Source of the DNA: Limnoperna fortunei | Taxonomy: Eukaryota; Mollusca; Bivalvia; Mytilida; Modiolidae | NCBI GenBank assembly: GCA_944474755.1 | Contig: OX104111.1 | Coordinates: 99,490,805-99,554,804 of the forward strand | DNA length: 64,000 nucleotides | Reading direction: 5' to 3' | Part shown: piece after piece, positions 1 to 12,676 of the stretch | How positions within the stretch are numbered: position 1 is the stretch's first letter | How the letters are laid out: each line of letters opens with the position of its first letter | The notes under the pieces: generated by a model | What the model was told of the DNA's origin: nothing | The model's input: only the letters and a program-made list of their open reading frames with translations | The model's database searches: none | Position numbers and translations under genes: made by a program

Positions 1-561
1 TAGTAAATCCTGACGCTTTTAAGGCATTCTTGAACGCTCCTATTGTAGGTGAGTTTCGAATAGAAAGGTCAAGATTGTTCCAATGTCTAATAGTATTCGG
101 AATGAAAGAGTTGTTTGTTACTGATAGTCTACAAAAAGGAAGTACTATATCTTCACCATTACGTAGTAGATAAGCACTTAGACTTTGAACTTTCGGAGGT
201 ATGAGATTATTCAAATAATTAGGAGTCTCATGGTTTTGTATTTTATAAAATAAATTAAGACGCCGTTTAAGTCTTCTATCAGCCAATGTTTCCCAACCTA
301 TTTCATGATACAATATCTCTAGTTTTGTAAACAAAGGCAGTCCCGTTACAATTCGAGCGGCTTCTATGTGTAGTTGTTCAAGTTTGGAGACATTGCTGAC
401 GCCACAGTTGTCCCAAACTTCGGATGCATATTCAAACAATGGTCTAATAAATACAAGATATAGTTTTTCTAAATTACCACGACTAAGTTGATATTTCAAT
501 CTTCTTAGTACGTTGATATGTTTAGTTACACTAGAAATGATATTGTGATATCGTATCAGTC
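1..561 (-). pseudogene. Non-LTR retrotransposon RT, C-terminal fragment (runs off window)
   Basis: A minus-strand frame stays open from about 561 to the window edge. It reads like the part of a non-LTR reverse transcriptase just after the catalytic palm, with short blocks such as FIRPLFEYASEVWDN, EAARIVTG and YHEIGWETLADRR, the usual signature of Jockey/RTE-like ORF2 C-termini. It has no start codon and is cut at base 1, so this is a 5'-truncated insertion or the end of a larger element outside the window. It lies immediately 3' of the last visible exon of SSUH2-like copy 1 and may separate that gene from its terminal exon. A similar but distinct fragment lies at 59705-60497. Confidence 0.75.
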
Positions 562-599
562 CCATGAAACCCGAGCAAAATAAAATGTAAACATCGAAC

Positions 600-3500
600 C
601 TGCATCAATACTCTTTTGTCTCTAAAATTATGTTCGACTATCAACCGGTGTGAAGCTGCATTAATGTCTGGTTCTGGAAACAATGCAATAGGTCGAACCT
701 AATAAAGAAACCAGCAATTATTTAAAGGTAATGACTTTTAAATATTATTTAAAATCGACTGCATTTAGCCTCCTGTGTTTCATACACCCTGAAGTGACGG
801 CCATCGTTTTCTAATCGAACAATGTTTTTAGCTTGATAGAAAACCCCCATATAATCAATTACATACGGTCATGTGTTTCTTGACTCACGCTAAGTATTAC
901 CACGATCTGTAACGGAATAATAGCTAGCATGGTCTGAAATAATACACTATGTAGAGTAAGGAATTTGTATTTATTTCACAAATCAGTTATCATTCTGCGT
1001 TAGATATGTGGTCAGATGTTGCTGTGGAAACCATTTATAAAAAGGCATCAGAATCATTTGGTAAGTATTATTATCAGAGGAGATGAATATTTTTTTAAAA
1101 ACAGACGCCATCTTGAATAGAAGGCCAGACATAGCTCACAAAGGGGATCCATTCTAAAGAAGACCTCTAAAGTTTCAGTAGTGTCAGAGGATAATTACAC
1201 GGTTAAATAAATTAATAATTTTTAATTGTATGATAGCACAAAAGAAATGTTATGATTTTTATTGCGATGAAGGGTAACTTACTCTGGTCTGAGTGTCTTG
1301 AAATCCTAAGATTCCTGCAGCTTCACAAAAAAGAGCTTCTGGAAGGCCGGATTTCTCTATAATATGATGGCCTAAGATGTTTTTCCTGGTATGAATTGTT
1401 ATTTTAATATATAAAGAAAAAACCAATTCAAACACCTATCTCAAAATTCCATTAATCACTTGAAAAAAACATTAAATCACCAAAAACTATCAAATAATAA
1501 ACAACCGAAAGAGCAAGCTCGATGACACACACTAATGCTTGGAAATTTCACGTCAAATATAATGTGGCTCGATTAATTTGGGTGAAAGGGCTCCTTCACC
1601 TCACACCCAATTATTGTCACAGACATTTGGAAACGTATCACGTACAACGACAAAAACTACCGTGACCTCAAAAGACCTAAACAATGAAATCTATGTTGTA
1701 ACAGGATGTCATATACATAAGTAAATTGTCCAACATAAATTCTATCACCATGTATTTTGATATACCATTACTATATGTTGACCCGTCCTGAATAACGCTG
1801 AAATACTGCTCGCTGGACGTAAAGCAGACATCCAATCAATCAATCAATACTATATGTTGATGATAATTGACTGATTTTACTAACTTAACAAAAACAACTA
1901 CGTAAAACACGTTGCAAGAGATTTGTAAACGGAGTAGAACTTCGATACAAATATAAGTCAGATAATTAACAGTGCTGACCACTACTATTCCTCTCGTGAA
2001 GTGCTCTTTAATGTTGGAATTAGATTTGACATTGTCAACACTAAATAAGCAAATCCAACAAAGTGGAGATCTCCGGTGTGCACACTGTTGTGAACGAATT
2101 CTTTACATAGTAAAATAAGGCGCGCTTCTAGAATGTATATGAGAAATTATAGAGACGTAATAAAATTACATTTTAAAAAACATTAACGTATTCAATTTAG
2201 TTCTACTGTTTCTATTCTAAACCAGGTTAACTCATCTAACTTCCATGTCTGCCTGATTCTCTTTATCGCCATCTTAATTTTTTAATAGCTTTATATCATT
2301 TTGTCGTCGGCGTTTGTACTTTAGAATGTGCCATTTTAATAACGTGATAACTGTTGATGAGTTTTTTTCAATCGGCATTTGTTCGTCTCGACTATCGAAT
2401 TTGCAATCGTAACAACGCAATAACTGGTGTTAGCGTTTATGACGTCGTTGACAAATGTTTATTTTAGAATTATCACAAAATCAATCAATCTATCAAGCAT
2501 TACCATGTAATAGTTAGTTGAATGAACCATTTGACATTAGTTGAACCATCGCATGTTCCGCATATTACACGTCCCGTACCACTACACCTGAAACATCTAA
2601 AACAAACACATTATATATTGCGATAATTCACTTGTAAATTTTGCTTAGTTTTGTATCCTTTTCTTCAGGTATGTATCTATATTTAGAACTAAAGTGAATT
2701 CTGCATTTTGTGTGGTTCTCTGTTGGGATATATGCTGCATTTTGCCAATATGTGTTCCATAATTACGTAAACATCGAAAATGCCGAAGTGTGCAAATGTG
2801 CATTAATGATAATCAAACAAGTTAATTTAATTTCGAAAACAGTATTTGTAAAGAAACACAGACTCACTTTAAGACAACAAAGATAATCGGAAATGTTGAA
2901 CCTTATCAATAGCTTCATGGGTAAAATTTTTACCTGTATTTATTATATATATTTTTTAATATAAATGCTTGAAGCAAGTAACGTTTTAGTTTTCGAATAC
3001 AAATGACCGTGAAATCATCAATTTAAAGATTTTTGTCGCAGTTTTACATGAAGGTTTGTATGATTCTGTTTAGTATAGAGAATTTATTACTTAAGGTTTT
3101 GATCGGAAACAGTTTTAAAGGTATAATATGATTTTGTAAACTGACCTTTTCTGCCCTTGATCTACAGGTGATCTACTTGATTTCGTCATTGGTGTATACC
3201 CGTCCTTTGTATGAACACGCCTAGTTTGTCTTCCTCGTACAGGACAGGAACCACATTTCTTCTGAAATACGCGGAGTAAAAGACGTATCATATTGTATAA
3301 CTGTTTCTGGACATTCATTTTTTATTTATAAATTTGTAAACAAATTAACTTGGTTGATATAATTCAATTTAAAAAATATTGAATTGAATGTATTTTAGTT
3401 TATCGGTCCTTTCAAACAGCATGTGGTATGGTATTAAGGTAGCGAGCAAGATCAAGTTGGTCCTGAGTAAGAGCGCCGACACCAGAATTCAGATATAGCC

Positions 3501-6500
3501 AAGTCATATCCTTGTAATGAATTTTCCACTTTGTCAACATGCCGTAAGACAGAAATACATTTTTCAAAGAATATAGTTTTTGGACAGAATTAAACATTCT
3601 CGTTGAGACGACGACAAAGTCGAATATACTTACATTTCCTCCACAGGAACTACAGATCAGGTAACCAGTAGCTCGACATCTATGACAGGGCTGTAATACA
3701 GTTCATAGGATACAGTTTTTATTAAAAATCAGAGGCAATGAATTTATAGTTCGATGTTTATTTGGCAACAATTTTCATGTAACTAATACACCGGTATGTT
3801 CTACTTCAGTCAAATGTACAGTGCATTGCTACAATGACATCAGATTTACACAAAAAAAACGGAACTAGAACGTAATTTAAAGATGCTTTGATTACATCAT
3901 TTTCATAAACTAGAATAGCACTCAACCAACGCAATACGAAACCATTGGTGTCTATCTACCAAACATTAAACATGAATATTCAGGGCACAGTTAGTGTTCT
4001 TTGACTGATTCAACATTAGTATGTTTATTTATTTATATACTGCATTTGAATCATTTAGAAGGTGACCATTATTTCAAAAATGTTATCCATGTCAACACAT
4101 AACATCAATGTTGCACAGCAGGTGAATAATAATATTTGCGACAAAATATATATACAATTTAGGGCCTCAGTGGCCCAGTGGGTAAGGATGTTAGTCATCT
4201 ACTGTTAATCACGTGGTAGGTTAACACTGAGGTTGTGGGTTCGAGTCTTACTACGGGCAGGATGTACTCAACTCCAATCTTAATTGACAAGATCCTAGAA
4301 GGATTGCAAGTTTTCCTACTGCAGATCGGGTGTTTTCTCGGGGTACTCCGGCTTCTACTCTCTATAAAAACTAGAAGCAATAATATAGCTGAAAATTGAC
4401 GTGTAATAAAAATCTAGACACATCATGAACACATTTGACGGAATAATATAATACAGTTTTTATTAATTACCTTTACAGATGCGGTATGTGGTACCTCCAT
4501 TTTACGAATTTCGTCTTGAAATAAATCCAACGGATTTGAAACAATATCCCATGGACCAGGCGCTACGCCATTTTGTGGACCATCTATTTGCTGATCTAGC
4601 AAAACAATATTTACAAAATTTAAAGTGGGACATACAGATTGTATCATATAAACGTTTGAATTCGAGTGCCCATGAATTATTGCACACAAAAAATGCCGGA
4701 ACACAATGTCATCTATTTGTTAACCAGTAAACATAGTATTCAAAATTTAATACAGTCTCAATTTGGGACAGTATAGGTTGATTTATAGGTTACCGCTTAA
4801 ATCAAATGATTAATGTGTCAAGTATATTGTTTCATGGTAGTTTATATGTATTACAGTTCACGTTACACTGTTTTTTTTCTTTGACTTTGACTTTGGGACA
4901 AGAAATACAAACCTTTAAAAGGAACATATTCCCATTTTGTTGATCTAGCTTCTGTAAACGATTCCAAAATATACTACAATTACAAAACTCTTATTTATAA
5001 AACATAAACAAATAAAATTTTAATAAGTTATTTCAAACCATTCAAGATTTCTACAGAACACCAAAAAGACTGTACTACTATACATGTACATTTATGTGGG
5101 CCTTAAAAAGGGACAAAAGCTCTACTTCGTAGCAAAAACAAAGACTATATGTAAGGCTGCTGCCGAGTACATGTTCACCGGGGTGTTGTTTGGCCCGTTG
5201 GTCCATTCGATTATCCTGATTGATTTATTGTTTATAAATTACCAACCAACTAATCAATCAATCAAGAAACAAAGAAAACAATATATACTTTAGAAAGGAT
5301 GACAATGTGAGCACGAAATAATGAACTATGAAGTCTTATTAGTTCCATACACGGAGTAGTTATTCCTAAGCAAAATAAAATATTCGTATAATATTTCAAA
5401 GGCAGCAAATCGTTCAACGTTTAAAAGAATAGACTTTATAAACTTTGATTTTCCTTATATTAACACTACAAAGGAATGATCAAATTTATTTTCAAAATAA
5501 TCTATTGCTTTTAACATGTGCAGACGTACCTTACTAGCAGTTTGAAAATAAGAAGAACACGCATAATAGAAACATTAAAAAACGAGATTTAAAATAAGTG
5601 TTGTGCTTGACTAGATTTTCAAGGGGATGTAATAAGTCACTTAGTACCAAATCGGATTTAGTTTTTTTGCTGAACAGATTTTTGAAAACTACAATCAAAG
5701 ATTGAACGTCAGGGAATCATAGTATTTGCACTCGGTTACACCAGAACTATATTACTGACAATCAAAACTAAGTAGAGTTGTAACCGTAACTTACGTGGTA
5801 ACAAGTCTTAGAGGCCAGATTTTTGAATTCTAGTTTGTTAGCCGCTCCTTTTCCCCAACAACATTGGGTCTGAACATAATCCAATAGAGCTTGGCGTGCT
5901 GTTGCTTCTGTTATTACCGGTACACTGCCGAAATATATTCATATTAATTGTGAAGTATTAACCAGCTTCGAATTATGATTCTTTATTTCTACAGTTGGAC
6001 GGTAAAAATGTTAGTATACGTGCAGGAAATACTAGTATTATTTATTAGGGACCGGTCAATATTAACTTGGGGGTTGCATTTCAAATCATCATGTTTAGAA
6101 AAGACTATGTTTTGTCTCCTAAAAATACAAACAAGTTGGTGTCCTATCACATCAGATTTGTTAAATAACGATAAAAAAACTCACTGTGTAAATTCTTGTT
6201 GTTGAGACTCTTCAGTTGTGTGAAAGAATACAGGTGGCGGTAACACCAAAGCTGAAAGATATTTCTTAATATGACGTCCTTCAGATGCATTGGAAACACA
6301 ATTATATTTGAATATGCATGTAAATATCGTTCTAAATGCGTATTACGCCAATATGTTTTTATCACAAAACACGTCACGACGGCAATATTTCTTCAACTAC
6401 AGATAAATTGTTGTATTTTCAGCTATATAATGGCGTCCAGTTTTAATTGATGGAGGAAGCCGGGAAACTAACTCCCCGCCCCCCTTTCAACCTGCTGTAG

Positions 6501-7655
6501 AAAAACTGGAAATCCTTGTGAATTGAGATTAGAGCCGAGTACACCCTGCCCGCAATGAGTCCAGTACCCGCAACCTCAATGTCATCAATAGTGACTAATT
6601 ACCTTAACATCTCGGCCACGATTCTTAATTAATAAATGTTGCCAGTTTTCTTGTCGATGGTTTTCCTTGGACACTCCTGACTTTTTCCCCAATAAATACA
6701 GAATGTCATCATATAGCTGCCAAATTGATGAAAATTTCACAAAACCCCAAATAATTTTTTTGAAAATGTAGCCAGGTGAACTGAATTGTATTAGAATGAA
6801 AGTGCAAATATCAGGAATCAGATCTACTCGAGTAGCAATTAATAATGAAATAAAGATGCATAACTCACATTCATCAAATCGTATGTTTGAATATCCGGGT
6901 ACTGTAGCCATGTGTGGGTAAGCTATTTTGGTATCGTCTGCGACGTCGCCAGCAATTACTAAACAAAAGATGGTTTTTGTAAATTAAGATCAGGTTTTTC
7001 AGTTTGAAGCAAAAGGTAGTAAATGATTGATTCAGTTTCTTATTTGTTTATTTACCGTTTTTGTCTGTGACCATATAGTTGTTAGTATTTAGTCTATATA
7101 GTGCCACAACATTAATGAAGCTAAAAAATGCTGAAAATGGCACAAAACAGTAAACAAACAAACCTAAGTCGACATTTACCTTAAAATACACTAAAATGCC
7201 TCTTATCTTCAGATACTATATGGGACGTCAGTGACCGTACTCTTTAATGTATATATTAAGATACAAATTACTTTCAGCAAATTGTATCTGTTAAAATCAG
7301 ATGCGCACTTTGGTCACAAAAAATGTGCCCAATGTACGTTACATAATTTTCTTAGAAAATTAAGAATCAAAATTCATATCCGGAAGTCTTTAACACAATG
7401 ATGCTTGAATTTAATATCGAAACCACATTAGTGTCCATATATACGACAAAATGAACATACGACCGGGCATTACTCAAATAACTCGTGGAAAATGTCGATG
7501 TTAAAGCTTGAGGTTATATGTAGATGCCATGACCTCGATAAATTTGTTGACAGGAAAATTCAATGCCACTTTTAGCAGAAAATCAATTCAATGCAGTTCT
7601 CTTACCTTGCAAGCCGGCGACAATAGCGTTATCCCCATTGCTGTCTCTGGCAGGT
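600..7655 (-). CDS. SSUH2-like gene, copy 1 (exons, 3' end missing)
   Basis: Spliced gene read right to left. Exons seen: 7606-7655, 6869-6958, 6185-6251, 5795-5924, 4913-4973, 4471-4595, 3634-3690, 3146-3261, 2504-2596, 1283-1385 and 600-698, each bounded by AG/GT and joining in frame. The product matches the SSUH2 (ssu-2 homologue) family as I know it: a conserved N-terminal part (QALVDYVQTQ-type helix, DGPQNG..PGPWDI), then CxxCxGxG-type DnaJ-like knuckles, then WFIQLTITW and FPEPDINAASHRL. The final exon present in copy 2 is not found; sequence left of 600 is retroelement. The first coding exon was not identified. Compared with copy 2 the knuckles are eroded: CGSCPVRG where copy 2 has CGSCHGRG, SSRSPVDQG where copy 2 has SCMSCGGRG, and six bases lost in exon 3634-3690. 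The exact role of the family is poorly known. Confidence 0.85.
1782..1850 (+). repeat. SINE-like tail
   Basis: Short segment with CTGAATAACGCTGAAATACT, GCTGGACGTAAA and a terminal (AATC)n run. The same pattern recurs at about 22670-22730 and 28236-28297 in intron or intergenic DNA. This is typical of the 3' end of molluscan SINE/LINE pairs; no promoter head is visible here. Confidence 0.5.
4158..4400 (+). repeat. tRNA-derived SINE
   Basis: The head resembles a tRNA: an A-box-like GGCCCAGTGGGTAAGG at about 4168 and a B-box GGTTCGAGTCT at about 4238, followed by the body GGATTGCAAGTTTTCCTACT and TACTCCGGCTTC. Relatives lie at 6424-6620 (reverse) and 62518-62740. It sits in an intron of SSUH2-like copy 1. 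The divergent anticodon region and attached body argue against a true tRNA gene. Confidence 0.75.
6424..6620 (-). repeat. tRNA-derived SINE, reverse copy
   Basis: Reverse-strand relative of the SINEs at 4158 and 62518: the body (AGCCGGGAAACTAACTCC region) comes first in plus orientation, followed by the reverse complement of the B-box area (TACCCGCAACCTCAATG). It lies in the intron between exons 6185-6251 and 6869-6958 of SSUH2-like copy 1 and is diverged. Confidence 0.65.
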
Positions 7656-7745
7656 CTGTAGACAATATTATTTATTTTAATAGATATTCAATGGTGTATT
7701 TTTAAGAATTAATTCTGTAGATTGTTTCCTTTCATACATGACCTA

Positions 7746-7761
7746 CCCCCCCCCCCCCCCA
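7746..7761. repeat. Poly(C) run
   Basis: Sixteen-base C homopolymer next to SSUH2-like copy 1. It is of interest mainly as a possible assembly-error or G-quadruplex site on the minus strand. Confidence 0.9.
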
Positions 7762-8271
7762 AGGATTAGCAAAACACTAAAATACTATGTATTCCAAGAA
7801 ACAATGAACGTCTGGGCGTAGAGGGAATTAACAAATTCTAATGAATACATCATGTCGTTTTGTTTAATAAGGGCAACAAAGCGCCACACAAGGCACGCTT
7901 TACTGTGGATTTTGTTTTTAACCAGAGCAGCATAGAACGTGGTCTTACACATCCAATCAAACATTTAAGGATTCTGGACCAACGTTTTGCCCACTTTGTT
8001 TACACTTTAGTGTTACATTGCAGAGATTACTACAAGCCTAAATCCAGTAACTGATATTCATTCCACGACACTAATGCAAGACGAAGCTAAGATAAAATAA
8101 TGCAATTGATACTTAATTTAAAGACAACTAATTGGATTGCAGTGTCCATTTAGAAACACATAATGTGATTTAGGAACTTTCTAACATCGTTTTTGATTAC
8201 GGACGTATAAATTAAATGCCAATGCTTTTTTTTGGAAAGAAAATATCTTAAATATAATTTGCCACTGATCG

Positions 8272-8372
8272 GAATGGACGATGACAATAAACGTCGACAG
8301 ATTGAATGGACGATGACAATAAACCCCGACAGATTGAAGGGACGATGACAATAAACCCCGACAGACTGTGAA
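8272..8372. repeat. Three-copy ~33-bp tandem repeat
   Basis: Three adjacent copies of a unit containing GACGATGACAATAAAC and CCGACAGA(C/T)T, with few mismatches. It lies between SSUH2-like copy 1 and a reverse transcriptase fragment. Reading frames across it are a by-product of the repeat. Confidence 0.85.
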
Positions 8373-8399
8373 CACATGTATAAAATTCAAAACGATGTA

Positions 8400-9117
8400 T
8401 GTTTTGTTTGTTTTAATAATAGTATCCTTTCCGTAATAAGTGTCATATGTGTAAGGAAGGTAGAGATCTATACGATGAAAAATAGCAAAGAAAACCGACC
8501 GAACAACAAGAGCCAAAAGTCAAGGGACAGTTACCAATTCGGATATAGACAAAACGCAACACAAAAACCCAAAACACATAAAACAGAAAGAGAGTAACCC
8601 GAACCCAATAAAAACCATGGGTGCACTCAGGTGCTCCGGACGAGTAAGCAGTGCCTGCCTCTAATTAGACACCCGTCGAGTTACTCATTGTCATGTCTAG
8701 GGAAAAGTCAAATCCAGGAATAGGAATCACTACCTATGACTCAGCAAACATGTCAGATCGTATTTGAGACACTGATTTCCCATAACGATCAATTAAGTCA
8801 TGGTGACGACCATAGAATTTCAGGAGAGATAACATCAACCTAGGTGCAACAAACCCTTGTTTGAGTAGTTTAGCAGTCAACAACAGGGATCGGTCTAGAA
8901 AATCGGAATACCGATCGCATGATCTAGAATAACGTATAAGTTGCGAAATGTACACACCATACGCTGGAGCTGCTGGAATGTTGCTGTCGATGAACGGGAA
9001 GTTGACAATTGGAAAGTTGAAGTCATCACGTTTGTCGTAGAGTCTAGTTTGTAGTTTTCCTGAGTCTATTTCTAGAAGTAGGTCTAAGTAAGAGGCTGAT
9101 ATGTTTCGTTCCCACAC
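8400..9117 (-). pseudogene. Reverse transcriptase fragment with 3' tail
   Basis: The minus-strand frame 8734-9117 (127 aa) carries SASYLDLLLEIDSGKL, KRDDFNFPIVNFPF, PAYGVYISQLIRYSR and FYGRHHDLIDRYG. This is the post-catalytic part of a reverse transcriptase family I have seen repeatedly in lophotrochozoan and lancelet genomes, but I cannot place its clade with certainty. Downstream to about 8400 is its 3' untranslated tail, which matches in inverted orientation the tail after the related plus-strand fragment at 16500-17000. Upstream catalytic motifs are absent, so it is 5'-truncated. Confidence 0.7.
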
Positions 9118-9229
9118 GCTTTGTCTGATCTTGTAATTTCACTTTTTTATTTACTAAAAAACCAATGACAATTCCGTGAAGTAGCAGAATAGACTATAGT
9201 CAGCTGTTGGTAAGTAACAATGAGGTATA

Positions 9230-9480
9230 ACTTTGTACCTAATGTTTGTAATCACTTGGTATTTACTGCTAAGGAATGCCTTTGTACCTAATGTTAGTAT
9301 CCTATAATACATAATGCTGGTATTTAACTTGTAAATATGTTGGTAATCAATATGTACCTAATGTACTCTAATTTGTACCTTTGAGATATACGTTTTATTT
9401 AATGTTGGTTTTCACCGTAAAAGTGCACCTTTGTACATGTGTTGGTAATAACCTTTCAGGTGAACCATTGTACTAAATAT
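9230..9480. repeat. Imperfect interspersed short repeats
   Basis: Diverged recurrences of TTTGTACCTAATGTTGGTAA across about 250 bases, too irregular to define a unit. No gene is visible at 9118-10140. Confidence 0.4.
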
Positions 9481-10139
9481 ACATTGTCTGCTATGAATGG
9501 TTAGCAACAATTGCATCAGACTGAAATTTCACTAAAATACATAAACTTGAACAAAATATACGTTTTAATTTATTCATTACTATTTCATAGCCTAATTTCC
9601 ATTTAAGGATTATACATTTCTCAAGATACAATCTATTGTGTTTCTGCAAACATGATATAATAATTAAGTATTCGTAATATATTACTTTTTTTATGGACTG
9701 ATCAATAACTAAATGAAGGTATCAATGTGTATTCATTAACATAGTATTAAAAGGAAATGGGTACACTTGCTATAGTACAAATATCAATACAGTTCATACC
9801 TGATTTGTGCCATATCCTCTTATTTAGCTGTCGCTTTGAATATGACTAAATGGCAAATACATTCAGTTTAAATCTAAGATTTTAGCTGAATTCCTAATAG
9901 GTTTTAGATAATTATAATATTGACGATAATGTTGTAACATTTCACAAACATAAGAGATTATTATAAACTGTGCTAATAAGTAATAAGTCTAAAGCTATTT
10001 AATATGTAACATCATGGTGCGTTTCATTTTATTACTATAAAATATAAGTGCGACAAATATTTTTAAATGATACAGTCGTGTCTGCTAATGAAAATCATGA
10101 TTTTGCGTTTTAAATATAGAACTGTAAAGGAATTTTAGA

Positions 10140-10620
10140 TAATGAAAAATGATTTGGATGCGTTTTCCGTGATGCTGAAGCGGGAAAAACAGCAAAAGTG
10201 TGTCAACAAAGAGAAGTACAGACTATTAGCAGGAAGAACATCTCAAATCGTCAGTACCCCCAATGAACCGATTAGATGGTCTAACGGACACATCATGTTG
10301 GGTTACGTCAAGAGCTTTTGAGCTATCAAAGGCAGTCGGCGTACATGTTCTTGATAAAGTGGTATTAGAAGATATGGTGTCACTCGCAGAAAAACCACAT
10401 TCGAGGAGCAATACTATTGAACTCTGACACACTAGAAATAACGCGACGTTACTATAAAGCTGGTGGAAGTCTGTGGTAGCTAGTAATTTATTATTTTACT
10501 GAAATAATTGCATTATTTTATTGTTCGAGATCAATTATTGTAATTATTTGGCAACCATTATGTCGATGCATCTGCTGGTTGGCTGCAAGTCATTATGGCT
10601 GACGTGAAATATCATTGATA
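10140..10620 (+). other. Duplicated coding-like segment, unrecognised (copy 1)
   Basis: Plus-strand segment that aligns by eye with 26330-26700 beyond the second SSUH2-like copy. Coding-like stretches include a frame with FELSKAVGVHVLDK, ending at the TGA near 10426, and an overlapping frame with REKQQKCVNKEKYRLLAG. Copy 2 has a related stretch (VYELSRSVGAPVLERERYQK) with its own stops. I do not recognise a family. Since it moved together with the SSUH2 duplication it may be a neighbouring exon or an old transposon piece. Confidence 0.35.
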
Positions 10621-11284
10621 TATTTATTAATATAGTCTTCTTAAATTAATTGCCCTGAAATTACCATGAAGACTTGTTCGCTCGTTGCATTTTGTAATTT
10701 ACTAATAATATTGATTGGGTAATTGTTTAATTGACATAACTCGTTTTACATTTGAAGTTGTTAATGGAAGATATGTATTAACGTGGGTGACTGCTTCACT
10801 ACTTTTATGGTTCACGCATGCCCACTTTCACAATTTATATCAGTCTGTATTATGTTTGATGTTTGTTTTCACAATTTGTGTTGGTCTTTTTATTTGCTGC
10901 TTAAAATTTCTGTTTTGAGTGGAGCATTCGCGTGTAAATCTGATAACTGATGTAGTCATACGAGTTTTTCTGGAAAAAAATATAGTCTTTCTTTGAGATT
11001 AAAGCTTCACATCCTATCTTTTCTATATAGAATATCATATAACTAAAAAAATCTAAATATTAATAATTTAAACTTGAAATCAATAATTTTGTAGAAAATC
11101 TCATTTAGAAGGTTTAAAGAGAAATATCTATCAATTTTACATCTATCAGACAGGTTTAGAATATTTAAAGCTCGGCAAATACTACGAATAGCACGTTATC
11201 AAACAATCCTTATGAAGACAGCCCCACTGCGTCATTTTCATTCCGTTTTTATGACCAAATCAGTTCAGCACATTTAGGAAATGA

Positions 11285-11640
11285 ATTATTGTTTAATAAT
11301 TAGTTCCTGTCGGTCCTATAGTACTATTATTTACATAATAATTAGTTCCTGTCGGTCCTATAGTACTATTATTTACATAATAATTAGTTCCAATCGGTCC
11401 TATAGTACTATTATTTACATAATAATTAGTTCCTGTCGGTCCTATAGTACTATTATTTACATAATAATTAGTTCCTGTCGGTCCTATAGTACTATTATTT
11501 ACATAATAACTAGTTCCTGTCGGCCCTATAGTACTATTATTTACATAATTATTAGTTCCTGTCGGTCCCATAGTACTATTATTTACATAATAATTAGTTC
11601 CTGTCGGTCCTATAGTACTATTATTTAAATAATAGAAGAA
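11285..11640. repeat. 42-bp minisatellite, about 8 copies
   Basis: Tandem unit with TAGTTCCTGTCGGTCCTATA and GTACTATTATTTACATAATA; copies differ by single substitutions. Because 42 is divisible by three, both strands give long repetitive reading frames, which are artefacts. It lies between the two SSUH2-like copies. Confidence 0.95.
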
Positions 11641-12676
11641 AGATATGTAGTTTGGTACATTTAACAGATAACTTTACCACAGATTGGATAATAGTTAATG
11701 CATGCTTCATGGAATTCCCTTAAGATTTTTTTATTTTGCAGCTAAAAAAAATTAGGTTTAACAAATTTGAGAGACTTGGTACATCTCCTTGCGATGTGCA
11801 ATGTAAGTTAAGAGATTTTAAAAATGCGCTATAAATCTATTGTTGAATAAAAGGTTATAACAAAATACCGAACGCCAAGAAAACTGTCCAAATAGCCAAT
11901 CCACAAATCAAAGTGCAAGAAATAGGCAAACTTGAGAACCAACAACCAAAAGTAAATAGGTGATTGCTACCAAAAAAATGTTCATTGTGTTATCAATCAG
12001 TAGTAGGTTGCTGGAGTCGGGAAGATCGTAGAATTGATCACTGGTTCATTTATATATATTCTTTAAACTTGGGACTGCTTAGGCACTTAGGACTGTTAGG
12101 TTGGGGTTAAAAATATGTGTAACTATAATATTAACGGCTGGGCCCAATATATATGCTGGAACCATACTGAGATAGTTTCGAGTTCTCTATTTATAGGGCT
12201 GGTTAGCGAGTTTCGGATTGCGTATAGTGGAGGCCTTCTTGTTATGGTGTTGTACGGAACTAATACGGAAGGCCTGACCGAGGACCATTGTAATAAACAT
12301 GTTTGGATAGTGCCACGCTCTTTGCATGATAAATTTTGAATAAAGTATGCATATTATAATGCTCATTATAGACGCTTTATTATAAGTACCCTATACTCCC
12401 TGCTTTTTCAGTGGCGGTTAACATTTAGTGACATAAAGTCCATTACTTTTCCAAGTTAATTAATTGTTTTTTTTTAACCTGTTTTTTGAATTTTACTGAA
12501 CCAAACATTCAATCAATTCATACATGGCATAGATTACAAGGAACTAAACTCGAAAAAAACTAATATTCCAAATAAAATAAAACAATGTTAATGTTTAATT
12601 ATAGAGGAACAACGATTTGCGTACATTACGACGGAATAAGTTACGGGTAAATATACGATCTTATTGCACAATCTAT

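Noticed and set aside
4158..4260. tRNA gene
   Set aside because: A and B boxes are present, but the cloverleaf does not close and a SINE body follows; two more copies have the same body.
10226..10432. Minus-strand 68-aa frame
   Set aside because: The conserved coding-like signal here is on the plus strand; the minus frame is not kept in the duplicated copy.
11281..11628. Long repetitive reading frames on both strands
   Set aside because: They are translations of a 42-bp minisatellite, with no start context or non-repetitive part.
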